Source: Pedobacter psychrodurus
GTDB taxonomy: Bacteria; Bacteroidota; Bacteroidia; Sphingobacteriales; Sphingobacteriaceae
NCBI RefSeq assembly: GCF_004331735.1
Contig: NZ_SJSO01000025.1
Span: forward strand, 26,158-90,157
Length of the DNA: 64,000 bases
Reading direction: 5' to 3'
Part shown: in pieces, positions 1-7,118 of the stretch
Numbering within the stretch: position 1 is the stretch's first letter
Layout of the letters: each line of letters starts with the position of its first letter
Position numbers and translations under genes: made by a program
Notes under the pieces: generated by a model
What the model was told of the DNA's origin: nothing
Seen by the model: only the letters and a program-made list of their open reading frames with translations
The model's database searches: none

Positions 1-2
1 AG

Positions 3-383
3 AATGCGATCATTTTGGTCGATTTCACCAACCATATGAAAGCTGAAGGAAAATCTACCATAGAAGCGCTAATTCTGGCTAACCATGCACGTTTACGCCC
101 GATTTTGATGACCACTATTGCCATGATATTTGGTATGCTTCCAATTGCATTAGCAAGTGGTGCAGGTGCCGAATGGAAAAATGGTTTGGCATGGGTTATC
201 GTAGGTGGATTAACCAGTTCATTATTCTTAACCCTGATCGTTGTACCGGTAGTTTACTTAATTTTCGATATTATGTTGGATAAGTTAGGTTTCAACAAAA
301 AAGTTAAAACAATCGATGAGCTGATGGTAGAACCATACGACCACAAAGATGTGCTCGAATATGATGTGGATCTAAAACATTAA
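3..383 (+). CDS. RND efflux transporter, C-terminal end (partial)
   Basis: This is the 3' end of a gene that begins left of the window; the reading frame is open from base 3 (NAIILVDF...). The visible 126 residues match the last membrane segments of AcrB/HAE1-type inner-membrane proton-driven efflux pumps: the NAIILVDF segment, the RLRPILMTT loop before transmembrane helix 11, then two hydrophobic helices ending in VVPVVYLIFD. Such pumps work with a periplasmic adaptor and an outer-membrane channel, presumably encoded upstream. The protein ends with a short acidic and basic cytoplasmic tail. Substrate (drug versus metal) cannot be told from this fragment. A strong hairpin terminator follows at 409-436. 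Confidence 0.9.
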   Translation, partial: NAIILVDFTNHMKAEGKSTIEALILANHARLRPILMTTIAMIFGMLPIALASGAGAEWKNGLAWVIVGGLTSSLFLTLIVVPVVYLIFDIMLDKLGFNKKVKTIDELMVEPYDHKDVLEYDVDLKH

Positions 384-408
384 TAAATATCCAGATTAAC
401 AATCAATT

Positions 409-436
409 AGCCCCGACCCCAAATCGGGGCTTTTTT
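409..436 (+). terminator. Rho-independent terminator after RND gene
   Basis: The stem GCCCCGA/TCGGGGC (410-416 and 424-430) is followed by six T residues. It lies 25 bases after the RND stop codon. Confidence 0.85.
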
Positions 437-465
437 GTTGAGTTCCAAACGTAACACGCCGCCAT

Positions 466-485
466 GGTTCGTGTCCCCACGAACC
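466..485. repeat. GGTTCGTG/CACGAACC palindrome, copy 1
   Basis: A perfect 8-bp inverted repeat with a 4-base TCCC loop. Near copies occur at 18846-18865 and 20862-20881. All three are intergenic, so this is a small dispersed palindromic repeat rather than a gene-specific terminator. Confidence 0.7.
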
Positions 486-511
486 ACCACTATTTATATG
501 AAGTTTTATCC

Positions 512-560
512 AAGAAGTCTAGTTTAAACGGACAAAGTGCTAGTGGAAACTTGACTTCTT
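512..560. repeat. AAGTCAAGTTT-type inverted repeat, copy 1
   Basis: Arms 512-525 and 547-560 are complementary at 13 of 14 positions, with a 21-base loop, and are followed by a T run. The same arm sequence forms a tighter perfect hairpin at 22573-22605. It may act as a terminator but is recognisably a repeated sequence. Confidence 0.55.
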
Positions 561-581
561 TTTAAATGCTGCGCAGATAAT

Positions 582-625
582 TATACAATGTTGTCTTCAA
601 ACAAATTATGTTACAACATTGTATA
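582..625. promoter_or_regulatory. Perfect 13-bp inverted repeat at gene start
   Basis: Arms TATACAATGTTGT (582-594) and ACAACATTGTATA (613-625) flank an 18-base loop. The hairpin ends 9 bases before the preferred ATG at 635. It could be an operator or an mRNA leader hairpin; nothing in the sequence decides between them. Confidence 0.45.
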
Positions 626-634
626 TTAGGCATT

Positions 635-1438
635 ATGTTTAAATTCATTTTTAGCCTATTCCTGATCTGCTCTTCCCTTTTGGTTAATGCTCAACACCCT
701 CCTGTTTTTCCGGCGATGACTACAGATTCGAGCTCTATTAAGCTCTATAACCTAGACATCACCCTGGTAAAATACAGTTACAAACCTAATGGCATTAAAT
801 TTTTAGTCGTACATGATAATGAAGATACCGGTGTAAAAGCAGGCTTTGATTATATTCGTTGGAGCGGCGGCGAACTCATCGACAGTCAATATGGTGGTGT
901 AAGAGATTATTATTTCACCTATATGGATGATCAATATCGTATAGATCCTAACGCCATTTATACCGAAGTAGGTGTAAAAACACGGTTAAAAAAAGATTTT
1001 TTCAGCTCTAATGAAGTTGAAAAAGCGATACTTAATGCGGGCAAACAAATAGTGGATTTTTACGACCCAAAAGCTACAGGTTATTTTTTAACGCTGCATA
1101 ACAATGCTGATGGTGGTTTTGGTATTTCTTCTTATTTGCCAGGATATGATTTAGCCAGCACGGCCGATTCGGTTTATATTAACTTCCAGATGGATGGCGA
1201 TGATCTTGTTTACGTAACCGAGCCCAGGTTATTCAAGAGCCTAAAAAAAGCGAATGTGAATGTAATTCTCCAATCTAAATTTGTTTCCAACGATGGCTCT
1301 CTTTCGGTTTACGCCATGCAGAATAATATTCCTTATATTAATGTTGAAGTACAACATGGGCATCAGGAAGAAAATTTAAGGTTAATCGAACTGGCTATTG
1401 CAGCCCTAAAAGAACATGGATTGGTGAAGAAAGAATAG
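635..1438 (+). CDS. Secreted protein with amidase-like motifs, unknown function
   Basis: A 267-residue protein beginning with a clear signal peptide (MFKFIFSLFLICSSLLVNAQ), which is why the ATG at 635 is preferred over the in-frame ATG at 608, which lies in the loop of an inverted repeat. I do not recognise a named family with certainty. Visible conserved-looking motifs are VVHDNEDTG, a Y-T-E-V-G segment, LHNNADGG and VEVQHGH. The order His-Glu, then L-H-N-N-A, then a late Glu resembles zinc N-acetylmuramoyl-L-alanine amidases (Amidase_3) or zinc carboxypeptidase-like folds, so a periplasmic zinc hydrolase is a reasonable guess. It stands alone between a terminator and a repeat-rich gap. Confidence 0.75.
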   Translation: MFKFIFSLFLICSSLLVNAQHPPVFPAMTTDSSSIKLYNLDITLVKYSYKPNGIKFLVVHDNEDTGVKAGFDYIRWSGGELIDSQYGGVRDYYFTYMDDQYRIDPNAIYTEVGVKTRLKKDFFSSNEVEKAILNAGKQIVDFYDPKATGYFLTLHNNADGGFGISSYLPGYDLASTADSVYINFQMDGDDLVYVTEPRLFKSLKKANVNVILQSKFVSNDGSLSVYAMQNNIPYINVEVQHGHQEENLRLIELAIAALKEHGLVKKE

Positions 1439-1988
1439 GACAAAAGTAGTAATCGTTACCCTGTAGCTACGACTGCACTCGAAATGAAAATGATTGTTTT
1501 AAAATTAGGAAATGATTGGCCTGTGGTTCTTGGAGGGCACCAGTCCCGCTTTATGCTTTATCCCGATCAAAAAATCGGGATGTTCGCTCCAATCGGGTTT
1601 ACGAACAAGGGTTTGTGCACCCTGCAACCCCAAAAATGAAATACTGTTTAGGCCCATTAGCCCCGGTTGAAGCGTTACCCAATGTTATTAAGTTAAGCAT
1701 ACGAGTTGTCAGTCTGAGCCTGTCGAAGACCTTTGCTAGTCGAAAACAAAAAAATATTTGTCCTTCGACAGGCTCAGGATGACAATATTTTTTGCTTTCT
1801 CTTTAACTTAATGACATTGAGCATTACCCTGCAGCAACGAGTTACGAGGAAGCGAAGCGTAAAACGGAAAGGAACTTTCCGCTATGCACAAGCGGCGCGC
1901 TCCAAATATTGAATACATTTTTATTTAAAAATGAAAGCCCTGCTATACCTCTCTGTTAATCAATTCAAATCGTTAAGCCGATCCCAGT
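1439..1988. repeat. Repeat-rich intergenic region
   Basis: No gene is visible in these 550 bases. They hold a small hairpin (TCCCGAT/ATCGGGA, 1561-1580), a nested inverted repeat (1680-1819) and an AT-rich tail. A 267-base open frame over 1516-1782 is only the translation of these repeats. Confidence 0.7.
1680..1819. repeat. Nested inverted repeat with CTGAGCCTGTCGAAG core
   Basis: Inner arms 1708-1730 and 1760-1783 read GTCAGTCTGAGCCTGTCGAAG and its near complement. Outer arms 1680-1696 and 1803-1819 match at 16 of 17 positions (CAATGTTATTAAGTTAA). The inner arms belong to the GTCATCCTGA class of elements found elsewhere in the window; the outer pair suggests that one inverted repeat was inserted into the centre of another. 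Confidence 0.7.
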
Positions 1989-3194
1989 CTAGTTTATCGC
2001 TTTTATTTTTGTGATCAGGAAAGTAATCAGCAAACCAAAAACAGAAATTATCCCGAAAGAATAACGCAGGCTTGATAGTTGCGAAACATAACCTATTAAT
2101 GGCGGGCCAAACAAAAATGCAAAATAACCGATACTCGAAACCATGGTTATGGCTTTACCAGCAGGTACTTTTTTATTGTTACCGGCAATGCTATATACCA
2201 TTGGTACAATACTCGAAACACCCAGACCAATAAGCATAAAGCCAAAAATGGCAACAATTACGTTTGGAAATATTACGGCAAGCGCCATGCCTATCGATAT
2301 AATGGCGCCACTGATTTGCAGGAGATTTTTCCGCCCGAATTTACCGATTAAAAACACCCCTAAAAATCTTCCGCTTGCCATCATAAACATGAATGATGCA
2401 TAACCAATAATTGCCTTATTATGAGGTAATTTCACAACATCTTCAAAATAAATAGCACTCCAATCGAACATTGTCCCTTCGGTGGCCATACTACAAAATG
2501 CGATAACGCCTAACAATACTAAAATACCCTGCGGCATGGTAAAAAACTTTGTTTTCTCTACTACAGCATCTGGTTTATTATAGTTTAGCAACTTTTTCCA
2601 GTTAAGTGCAACATTGCTTAAGGATATCAGCGCAATAATCCAGAAATGGGTATACATGCCTAATTTTAGGTTAACCAATCCAAGGGCAATTAAAGCCCCG
2701 GCTAAATTACCAATACTCCAAGCCCCATGGAAAGAACTCATAATGGGTTTACCGTAATAATTTTCACCTGCGACACCTTGTGTGTTTAATGCAATATTAC
2801 AAAGGTTACCGGTTATACCAAACAGTACCAAAAAAGCAGCCAACTGCCAACCAGTGGTGGCTAATGCTAAAAAAGTTAATGCAATTGCATAAAGTGGCGC
2901 AGTCGCCACAAGCATTTTCTTACTGCCAAAATGAGTGGTTAATTTTGCCGAAAAAAACATTGTAATAATCTGCCCTGCAGGCAATGCAAATAGAATAGAT
3001 CCTAATTCTGCATCATTTAAACCCATCGAAGCTTTAAAAGTGGGTATCCTGCTGGCCCAACTTGCAAAACAGACTCCTTGCATAAAGTAAAAGGCAGATA
3101 TGGCAAAACGTACTTGTTTTGGAGAGCTTTGTGCTAATACAGGTTTATCTTCTTGTTTTCTTAATATCCCCTGTTCTTGCGTACTGTCTTCCAA
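1989..3194 (-). CDS. MFS transporter, YbjJ-like
   Basis: A 401-residue integral membrane protein with about 12 predicted helices, typical of the major facilitator superfamily. It has a long polar N-terminal tail of about 25 residues, a conserved SFHGAWSIGNLAGA segment in the middle, an EGTMFDWSAIYF motif at the start of the second half and a GKFGRKN loop, together resembling E. coli YbjJ and fucose-permease relatives. It lies 110 bases downstream of tenA on the same strand with no obvious terminator in between, so it may be read from the TPP riboswitch promoter and may import a thiamine precursor. That role is inferred from context only; the family also contains sugar transporters. Confidence 0.85.
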   Translation of the reverse strand: MEDSTQEQGILRKQEDKPVLAQSSPKQVRFAISAFYFMQGVCFASWASRIPTFKASMGLNDAELGSILFALPAGQIITMFFSAKLTTHFGSKKMLVATAPLYAIALTFLALATTGWQLAAFLVLFGITGNLCNIALNTQGVAGENYYGKPIMSSFHGAWSIGNLAGALIALGLVNLKLGMYTHFWIIALISLSNVALNWKKLLNYNKPDAVVEKTKFFTMPQGILVLLGVIAFCSMATEGTMFDWSAIYFEDVVKLPHNKAIIGYASFMFMMASGRFLGVFLIGKFGRKNLLQISGAIISIGMALAVIFPNVIVAIFGFMLIGLGVSSIVPMVYSIAGNNKKVPAGKAITMVSSIGYFAFLFGPPLIGYVSQLSSLRYSFGIISVFGLLITFLITKIKAIN

Positions 3195-3304
3195 AATGAT
3201 GTGTTAAATTATAGATCGAACTGCAAAGTTCCTTAAATCAATTGGAAATACCGACAATTTTTTAACATTTTATCAAAATATTTACAGCCAACCGGGTTAA
3301 AATC

Positions 3305-3958
3305 TTAGATTTTCCATTTTTCCAGTTCATAAGCACTATCCCAAAACATCCATTCTAAACGGGTTGCCATTTTAAAAACAGACAGCATTTTTTGTTGAGT
3401 TGCTGCATTACACTGCGCTGCCAGTTGATCGGCAATATTGATCGCTTTTTCTACTGCTAAAGCAAATTCGACGCCCGCATACATATCGATCCACCTTTTA
3501 TAAGGATTCTGATCGCCATTTTGCTGCGCAAAAATATGATCGCCCACTGCCTTATAGATCCAGAAGCATGGCAAAACAGCGGCTACTGCAACTTCTACAT
3601 TGGCATACGCGGCCTGACTGAGGATATAATTGGTATACAAAAGTGTAGATGGGGTGGGTTGCACTTCGTTAGCTAAACCAAATTCTACAAAATAACTTTC
3701 GTGCAAACTACGTTCGGCAAAAATTGCACCAGTAGAAAATCCGGCAAAAGCCATCACCAAATCTGCATCTTGCATTCGGCTACTAATCGTACTTAAAGTT
3801 CTGCCAAACTCCAAAAGGTAGTAAGCATCTTGAGCCAAATAAAAGATAAACTTTTCTGCGGGTAAGGTGCCATTACTTAATTCGGTATTGAAAGGCATTT
3901 CTAAAATTTTGGCATAAATTGGTTTTACGCTGTCCCATGCCTGTTCGCTCCACTTCAT
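3305..3958 (-). CDS. tenA: Thiaminase II / aminopyrimidine aminohydrolase
   Basis: A 217-residue cytoplasmic TenA-family enzyme. The family hydrolyses formyl-aminomethyl or aminomethyl pyrimidines to hydroxymethylpyrimidine (HMP) for thiamine salvage. The all-helical pattern and length fit the family. The likely catalytic Cys is Cys131 (VLPCFWIY), the substrate-binding Asp is Asp44 (LAQDAYYL), and the late Glu is Glu202 (LEWMFWDSAYE). The ATG overlaps the thiD stop codon by 4 bases, so the two genes are translationally coupled. Its product HMP is the substrate of the upstream ThiD kinase. Confidence 0.93.
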   Translation of the reverse strand: MKWSEQAWDSVKPIYAKILEMPFNTELSNGTLPAEKFIFYLAQDAYYLLEFGRTLSTISSRMQDADLVMAFAGFSTGAIFAERSLHESYFVEFGLANEVQPTPSTLLYTNYILSQAAYANVEVAVAAVLPCFWIYKAVGDHIFAQQNGDQNPYKRWIDMYAGVEFALAVEKAINIADQLAAQCNAATQQKMLSVFKMATRLEWMFWDSAYELEKWKI

Positions 3959-4773
3959 TGAATGATTAATTTTAAAGGTTCGAAAAAGTGGTTTAATGGG
4001 CCGTTGCCCTTGCCGGTTTTTACTTCGCTACCAGTTTTTAACGCTTCACTGATATAGTTTTTTGCATTTTTAATTGCGACTAGTAAAGCATTACCCTTAG
4101 CCATTTCGGCAGCAATGGCAGAAGAAAGCGTACAACCTGTTCCATGTAGATTTTCAGAAGCAATAAAGGCACTTTCTAATATAACGGGAGCATCGTTTTC
4201 AGCAATAAAGACGTCGTAAATGATTGGCCCGATTAAATGCCCTCCTTTTATTAAAACGGCTTTCGCCCCTTTTCCTATAATTTTTCTACCCGCAGCAATC
4301 ATGTCATCGAGGTTATGAATCTCTTGCCCCGAAAGGATAATCGCCTCATCTATATTTGGGGTAACCAGTGTTACCAGCGGGAATAATTTTTCAACCAATT
4401 GGGTAACCGTATCAGCTTCGATCAACCTATCGCCGCTGGTGGCTACCATAACAGGATCTAAAATAATGGGGACGTATTGATTATAAATTTTTAATTCCTT
4501 TTCAATTACCTGCACCACTTGGGCACGATTAATCATTCCGATTTTAATAGCTACGGGCACTATATCTTCTAATACAGCTTGTAACTGATCTTTAATAATT
4601 TCGGCTGGAATGCCATGCACCGACCGCACGCCCATTGTATTTTGTGCTGTTACTGCCGTAATTACCGAGGTACCAAAGCAACCCAAAGCAGAAAAGGTTT
4701 TTAAATCGGCCTGAATGCCTGCACCGCCTCCACTATCTGAACCCGCTATTGTTAATACATTAATATAATTCAT
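3955..4773 (-). CDS. thiD: Hydroxymethylpyrimidine/phosphomethylpyrimidine kinase
   Basis: ThiD phosphorylates HMP twice to HMP pyrophosphate, the pyrimidine half of thiamine. The N-terminal IAGSDSGGGAGIQADLKTF motif and the C-terminal HGTGCTLSSAIAAE anion-hole motif of the ribokinase-like fold are both intact. I start the gene at the ATG at 4773 because family members begin a few residues before VLTIAGSD; ATGs at 4788 and 4800 are also in frame. It is the first gene after a TPP riboswitch (4852-5006) and overlaps tenA by 4 bases, so thiamine pyrophosphate very likely represses the pair. No thiC, thiE or thiG is nearby, which fits a salvage unit. Confidence 0.95.
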   Translation of the reverse strand: MNYINVLTIAGSDSGGGAGIQADLKTFSALGCFGTSVITAVTAQNTMGVRSVHGIPAEIIKDQLQAVLEDIVPVAIKIGMINRAQVVQVIEKELKIYNQYVPIILDPVMVATSGDRLIEADTVTQLVEKLFPLVTLVTPNIDEAIILSGQEIHNLDDMIAAGRKIIGKGAKAVLIKGGHLIGPIIYDVFIAENDAPVILESAFIASENLHGTGCTLSSAIAAEMAKGNALLVAIKNAKNYISEALKTGSEVKTGKGNGPLNHFFEPLKLIIQ

Positions 4774-4851
4774 TGCTAAAGACTTCATTTTGTTATACAA
4801 CTTCAGGAGTCTTCAAATGCAGGATGCATTATACGCAATTTTTGCAGACAA

Positions 4852-5006
4852 ACTAATTTCCTACGCCGGCATTATCCGGATCAGGTTCATTTATATGGCA
4901 TAGGGTGTAAGGTTTAGGGCATAGGATTTCACCTTCCGCCTTTTACCTTTTACTTTAACCTATAAAATGGGTATGTTCTCAGCCAACTTATTTTGAAGGC
5001 ACCCCT
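4852..5006 (-). ncRNA. TPP riboswitch (THI element)
   Basis: Read on the minus strand, the sequence has GGGGTGCC (4998-5005), then GGCTGAGA with ACCC, then GAACCTGATCCGG followed by AATGCCGGCGTAGG and closing bases near 4853. These are the hallmark conserved parts of the thiamine pyrophosphate aptamer. The variable P3 arm is long (about 80 bases, roughly 4890-4970) and made of AAAAGG-like low-complexity sequence. The aptamer ends about 50-80 bases before thiD. I see no clear intrinsic terminator after it, so control may act on translation. Confidence 0.93.
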
Positions 5007-5098
5007 AAAGTTTTATTTTGTATCGCAATATAGGACTTAATTTTTAGAGCCTGTTTAAAAATGATATAGTTTTTTACTTGGCAAAAATATAGTGCAGT

Positions 5099-5207
5099 CC
5101 CGAATTTTCGGGAGAGAGATCTTTTAAAGAAGATTGATGTATCGCCTTTCGTAGATTTCTCAATTTCGCCACCGATGAAAAACCGGCGGGCTTCAGTCGA
5201 AATGACG
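5099..5207. repeat. Degenerate CGTCATTTCGA-type repeat and hairpin
   Basis: A TCCCGAA/TTCGGGA hairpin (about 5099-5115) is followed by a half element reading GTAGATTTCTC and ending TTCAGTCGAAATGACG (5192-5207). The end is the complement of CGTCATTTCGA, also seen at 29553 and 54147. The open frame over 4988-5254 is repeat sequence, not a gene. Confidence 0.6.
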
Positions 5208-5221
5208 ACAAGAGAAAAAAC

Positions 5222-5248
5222 AAAAAACCCCGATTTCGCATCGGGGTT
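5222..5248 (-). terminator. Terminator of the beta-propeller lipoprotein gene
   Basis: On the minus strand ACCCCGAT/ATCGGGGT forms a stem followed by six T residues. It lies about 32 bases past the stop codon at 5280. Confidence 0.85.
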
Positions 5249-5279
5249 AAACATAATAATTAATAAAGGGATAGAGAGA

Positions 5280-6827
5280 CTATATTTTATCGGGCTGAAA
5301 GAACTTCACTGTTCCGTCTGCTTCGTTTGAAACAATTAACAAACTTCTTCCATTTGGGCTATCTTTTGGCTTAACAAATAGCAAACCTTCAGGGGCGTCG
5401 CCTGTAGCGAACAATTGCACAAATTTTGGTGCTGTTGGAATGGTTAAATCATAAATAGCAATCATATCTGCACGTTCCATACCAATAAAAGCTAAGGTTT
5501 GCCCATTTACCTGGGCAACGACTACACTTTCTACCTCTACACCTTTATTATCAGAACGGTCATCATCATATTTACCTGCATCAATTACATGTTGCTCTAA
5601 GTCTTTACCGATGTTAGCTACCAAAGCGCCGGTATTTGCATTAATAATGCTTACACTTCTTCCCCCTGTTGAGTATAATTCCTGATATACTTTGTTGGCT
5701 CCAACTAAAGTATAACCAACGGTATTTGTTACTGTAAGCCTACCTAAATTGGCATCTAACTGTAGCGTTGCAGCGTTAGGGAATTTAATCGGGTCTAAAA
5801 CAAGATCTTTTACACGTACTTCTTCTTTTGCATCTTTTGGTGTATAATCTTGCCTGGTATCGCCTTCGTTGGCTAAAGCCAGGTAGGCAGTACCGCCAGC
5901 AGTAAAATACGAAATTGCATCTGGCAGATAAAAAGCTTTGATTGGCCAAGTGCCTAAAACTTTTTTACTGTCTTTATCGCTTACATCAAAAGCATTGTCG
6001 GCTAGACTGATATCTCTAGTGCCTAACGGATTTATTTTAGTAATTGTTCCTGCAACAATATCTACCTCGGCAACGCCGTTGTTTTCTTGTAAGGTAACGT
6101 ATGCTTTTTTAGAATCAGCGCTTACTGCAATATATTCGGGTTCGATATCTTGTGTAAAACTCGCATTTAAACCATAAATCCTGAATCCACCCGAAAGCAA
6201 AGTTGCTTTTTGTGTTTCAAAAGCGGCGAAATCTAATGTTTTAACCGAATAATTATCTTTTATATTGATGATGGAGATGGTTCCTTTTGGATCAACCGTA
6301 TAAGCAAGACTTGGTTCACCTTCGTTAGCTGATAAAATGTAATTTCCATCTGGACTGAAAGTAACCATATCGGGCATGGCACCTACGGTGATTTTTTTAA
6401 CTTCTTCTAAAGTTGACGTTTTTAATACTACTACATCGCCATTCCCTTGTTTATCTGAACCATCTAAAGCGATTGCCAATAAACCATTACTTACCGCTAC
6501 GCTATTAATACCAGCATTACTTGCAAAGGTTAAGGTCTGCAATTTTGTAACAGTTGGATATTTGCTCATATCAACTACATCAACTTTGGTGCCTCCATCA
6601 TTGCTTACTACAAATAATCTTTTTGTTAATGGGTCGTATGCAGAAATTTCTGAAGCAAATTCTCCACCTAAATCAATGGAAGCAGTTTCTTTAAAGCTGT
6701 CGATTTTTTCAGGAACGATAGCTTCTACTGGAGGATCTACAATCGGATCATCAGTTGGATCTTTTTTGCAGGCAGTAAATGCCAACGACGCAATAAGGAT
6801 TGCACCAAATAGTTTTTTACAGTTCAT
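5280..6827 (-). CDS. Choice-of-anchor I family beta-propeller lipoprotein
   Basis: A 515-residue exported lipoprotein. The first 20 residues form a lipoprotein signal ending LAFTAC, followed by KKD and a Pro/Asp-rich linker. The rest is built of beta-propeller-type strands with motifs such as VTFSPDGNYILSANEGEPS, AVSADSKKAYVTLQENN and ALANEGDTR. This pattern fits the choice-of-anchor I family, related to surface propeller proteins and often found beside phosphatases. The acidic loops could bind calcium. No enzyme activity can be assigned. It is a single gene with its own terminator. Confidence 0.88.
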   Translation of the reverse strand: MNCKKLFGAILIASLAFTACKKDPTDDPIVDPPVEAIVPEKIDSFKETASIDLGGEFASEISAYDPLTKRLFVVSNDGGTKVDVVDMSKYPTVTKLQTLTFASNAGINSVAVSNGLLAIALDGSDKQGNGDVVVLKTSTLEEVKKITVGAMPDMVTFSPDGNYILSANEGEPSLAYTVDPKGTISIINIKDNYSVKTLDFAAFETQKATLLSGGFRIYGLNASFTQDIEPEYIAVSADSKKAYVTLQENNGVAEVDIVAGTITKINPLGTRDISLADNAFDVSDKDSKKVLGTWPIKAFYLPDAISYFTAGGTAYLALANEGDTRQDYTPKDAKEEVRVKDLVLDPIKFPNAATLQLDANLGRLTVTNTVGYTLVGANKVYQELYSTGGRSVSIINANTGALVANIGKDLEQHVIDAGKYDDDRSDNKGVEVESVVVAQVNGQTLAFIGMERADMIAIYDLTIPTAPKFVQLFATGDAPEGLLFVKPKDSPNGRSLLIVSNEADGTVKFFQPDKI

Positions 6828-6953
6828 GGTTTATTTAATATCTGAACCGCAAAAATAGAGGCGCATAACGTTAATTTTTAGGCGTTGTTTGTTATCATTT
6901 TATTAAGAAAATATAAAGACCAATGCAAAAAGATTAAAGCTACCAGACTAAAG

Positions 6954-6983
6954 TAAAAAAGCCGACAATTTCTTATCGGCTTT
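6954..6983 (-). terminator. Terminator after lpd gene
   Basis: Stem AAAGCCGA/TCGGCTTT (6958-6965 and 6976-6983) with a T run on the minus strand. It lies about 135 bases past the stop codon of the dihydrolipoyl dehydrogenase gene, beyond a repeat. Confidence 0.75.
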
Positions 6984-6989
6984 AGGTTT

Positions 6990-7080
6990 TTGCATGAGGG
7001 ATAGGAGTGTAAATCTCCCGATTTATCGGGAATTAACGTATAGCCCGACCCTTGCGCAGCTTGGGGCATGCCCAAAATAT
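6990..7080. repeat. Intergenic repeat (TCCCGATTTATCGGGA hairpin and flank)
   Basis: Contains a TCTCCCGATTTATCGGGA hairpin followed by a CCCGACCCTTGCGCAGCTTGGGGCATGCCC-like GC-rich tract. A 65-codon open frame across it (6878-7075) has no gene-like features, and I read the stretch as repeat DNA. Confidence 0.5.
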
Positions 7081-7118
7081 TAAACTTTAATTAATCGACC
7101 TTAACACCGACCTATCGA

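Noticed and set aside
1516..1782. 88-codon open frame in the first repeat region
   Set aside because: It translates the hairpins and inverted repeats; no signal, domain or start context.
4988..5254. 88-codon minus-strand frame reading STEARRFFIGGEIEKS
   Set aside because: This is the translation of a CGTCATTTCGA-class repeat plus the start of the riboswitch.
6376..6858. 160-codon plus-strand frame
   Set aside because: It is antisense to the propeller lipoprotein, which has a clear signal and motifs.
6878..7075. 65-codon frame starting MGMPQAAQGSGYTLIP
   Set aside because: It spans a repeat and the lpdA terminator; repeat-derived peptide.
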